Origin: Bradysia coprophila
Lineage: Eukaryota > Arthropoda > Insecta > Diptera > Sciaridae
Direction of reading: 5' to 3'
Length of the DNA stretch: 64,000 nucleotides
Assembly (NCBI RefSeq): GCF_014529535.1
Contig: NC_050735.1
Coordinates: 12,535,739 to 12,599,738, forward strand
Numbering within the stretch: position 1 is the first letter of the stretch; every line of letters starts with the position of its first letter. The notes beneath the pieces are model-generated. The model did not search any database. It saw only the letters and a program-made list of their open reading frames with translations, and was not told the origin of the DNA. Shown piece by piece: positions 63,623 through 64,000 of this stretch. A program made the translations under genes and the position numbers.

Positions 63623-64000
63623 AATTTTTCTTTTCACATTCTGATTTATTCTAAATGTTTCGGTTTTCTTACGTTTCAATTCTTTCAGTACATTTTTTAA
63701 CCATTTTCCTAACAATAATTTCCTCAACATCTGCCACTTGAGACGTAAATTTTTTTTGTAAAATTTTCTTTCACTGGGGACTGACTTCTTGGGGGTTATT
63801 GGAGCAAAGGAGAAGAAGTCAAAAAGTTGCTGTAAATATGCTCCGCCGTCCCAAAAAAATTTTTAAAAACTTTTTTGGCAGTGGACCTGCCGCACGCCCG
63901 CTTACTAACGTGCGGGCATGATATTTGAAAATTTTGTGTCACATTTTCCCTTTCAATACCAAAATACTAAAAAGAAAAATGTAGTTTATTCGGAAGAAGG

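Larger units (their letters stand above)
60046..63956. mobile_element. Compound element with long terminal inverted repeats, about 3.9 kb
   Basis: The outer arms pair over roughly 150 bp: gcacgttagtaagcgggcg (60086-60104) with its inverted copy (63896-63914), then gtccact.ccaaaaaagttt, ttttgggacgg, agcatattta.agcaact and gacttct blocks in mirrored order. A weaker ggtattgaa pair lies outside these (60046 / 63956). A second inverted block lies inside: 60804-61012 against about 63430-63560 (aaagggttttttgact, gcgtcac, cgcaaa, ttttatc). The interior carries tandem and direct repeats, a (TG)n tract and one uncharacterised ORF, but no recognised transposase. Class unknown; the window ends 40 bp later. 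Confidence 0.6.

Overview
The window is eukaryotic and looks like a nematoceran fly, possibly a fungus gnat or relative (inferred, not proven). It is AT-rich, has GT-AG introns mostly of 50-150 bp, carries jockey-type non-LTR retrotransposons with a downstream (Inr + DPE) promoter, and is full of small inverted-repeat elements. Host proteins resemble dipteran TM2D1/amaretto, eEFSec, UTP15, Tim29, SMYD3, Papss and Sirt6. All exon structures are my own reading of splice sites and reading phase; none is backed by transcripts.

Layout. 1-3.8 kb: repeats and a decayed reverse transcriptase remnant. 3.9-6.3 kb: TM2D1 (+) and the selenocysteine elongation factor eEFSec (-), tail to tail. 7.5-9.8 kb: UTP15 (+) and Tim29 (-), tail to tail. 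9.9-11.1 kb: a secreted double-psi beta-barrel, expansin-like gene (-), broken into and flanked by three copies of one 8-bp-TSD (hAT-like) MITE family. 11.4-18.3 kb: a tandem duplication of a secreted trypsin-fold protease with an unrecognised C-terminal domain. The first copy is frameshifted, the second is intact, and a third exon fragment lies between them. 20.8-22.5 kb: SMYD3-like methyltransferase (+). 22.9-28.7 kb: two secreted FAD amine oxidases (-) with a retrotransposon ORF1 fragment and a foldback element between them. 30.9-46.3 kb: PAPS synthetase (+), whose first intron is about 12 kb and is crowded with dead retrotransposons. 47.0-48.0 kb: a tRNA-derived element and a TTTAGGGCT-containing tandem repeat. 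49.6-51.0 kb: Sirt6 (-). 51.55-56.2 kb: a complete, apparently intact jockey-like retrotransposon with target site duplication. 57.9-59.05 kb: astacin protease (+). 60.0-63.96 kb: a compound structure with long terminal inverted repeats.

There is no operon logic. Housekeeping genes (UTP15, Tim29, eEFSec, Papss, Sirt6, TM2D1) sit in compact pairs, while lineage-specific secreted enzymes (expansin-like, protease pair, oxidase pair, astacin) sit in repeat-rich stretches where duplication and insertion are visible. The strongest observations are the jockey element with exact Inr/DPE spacing and intact ORFs, the expansin-like gene split by a MITE that may now act as an intron, and the protease duplication with its novel C-terminal domain and a foldback at its edge.
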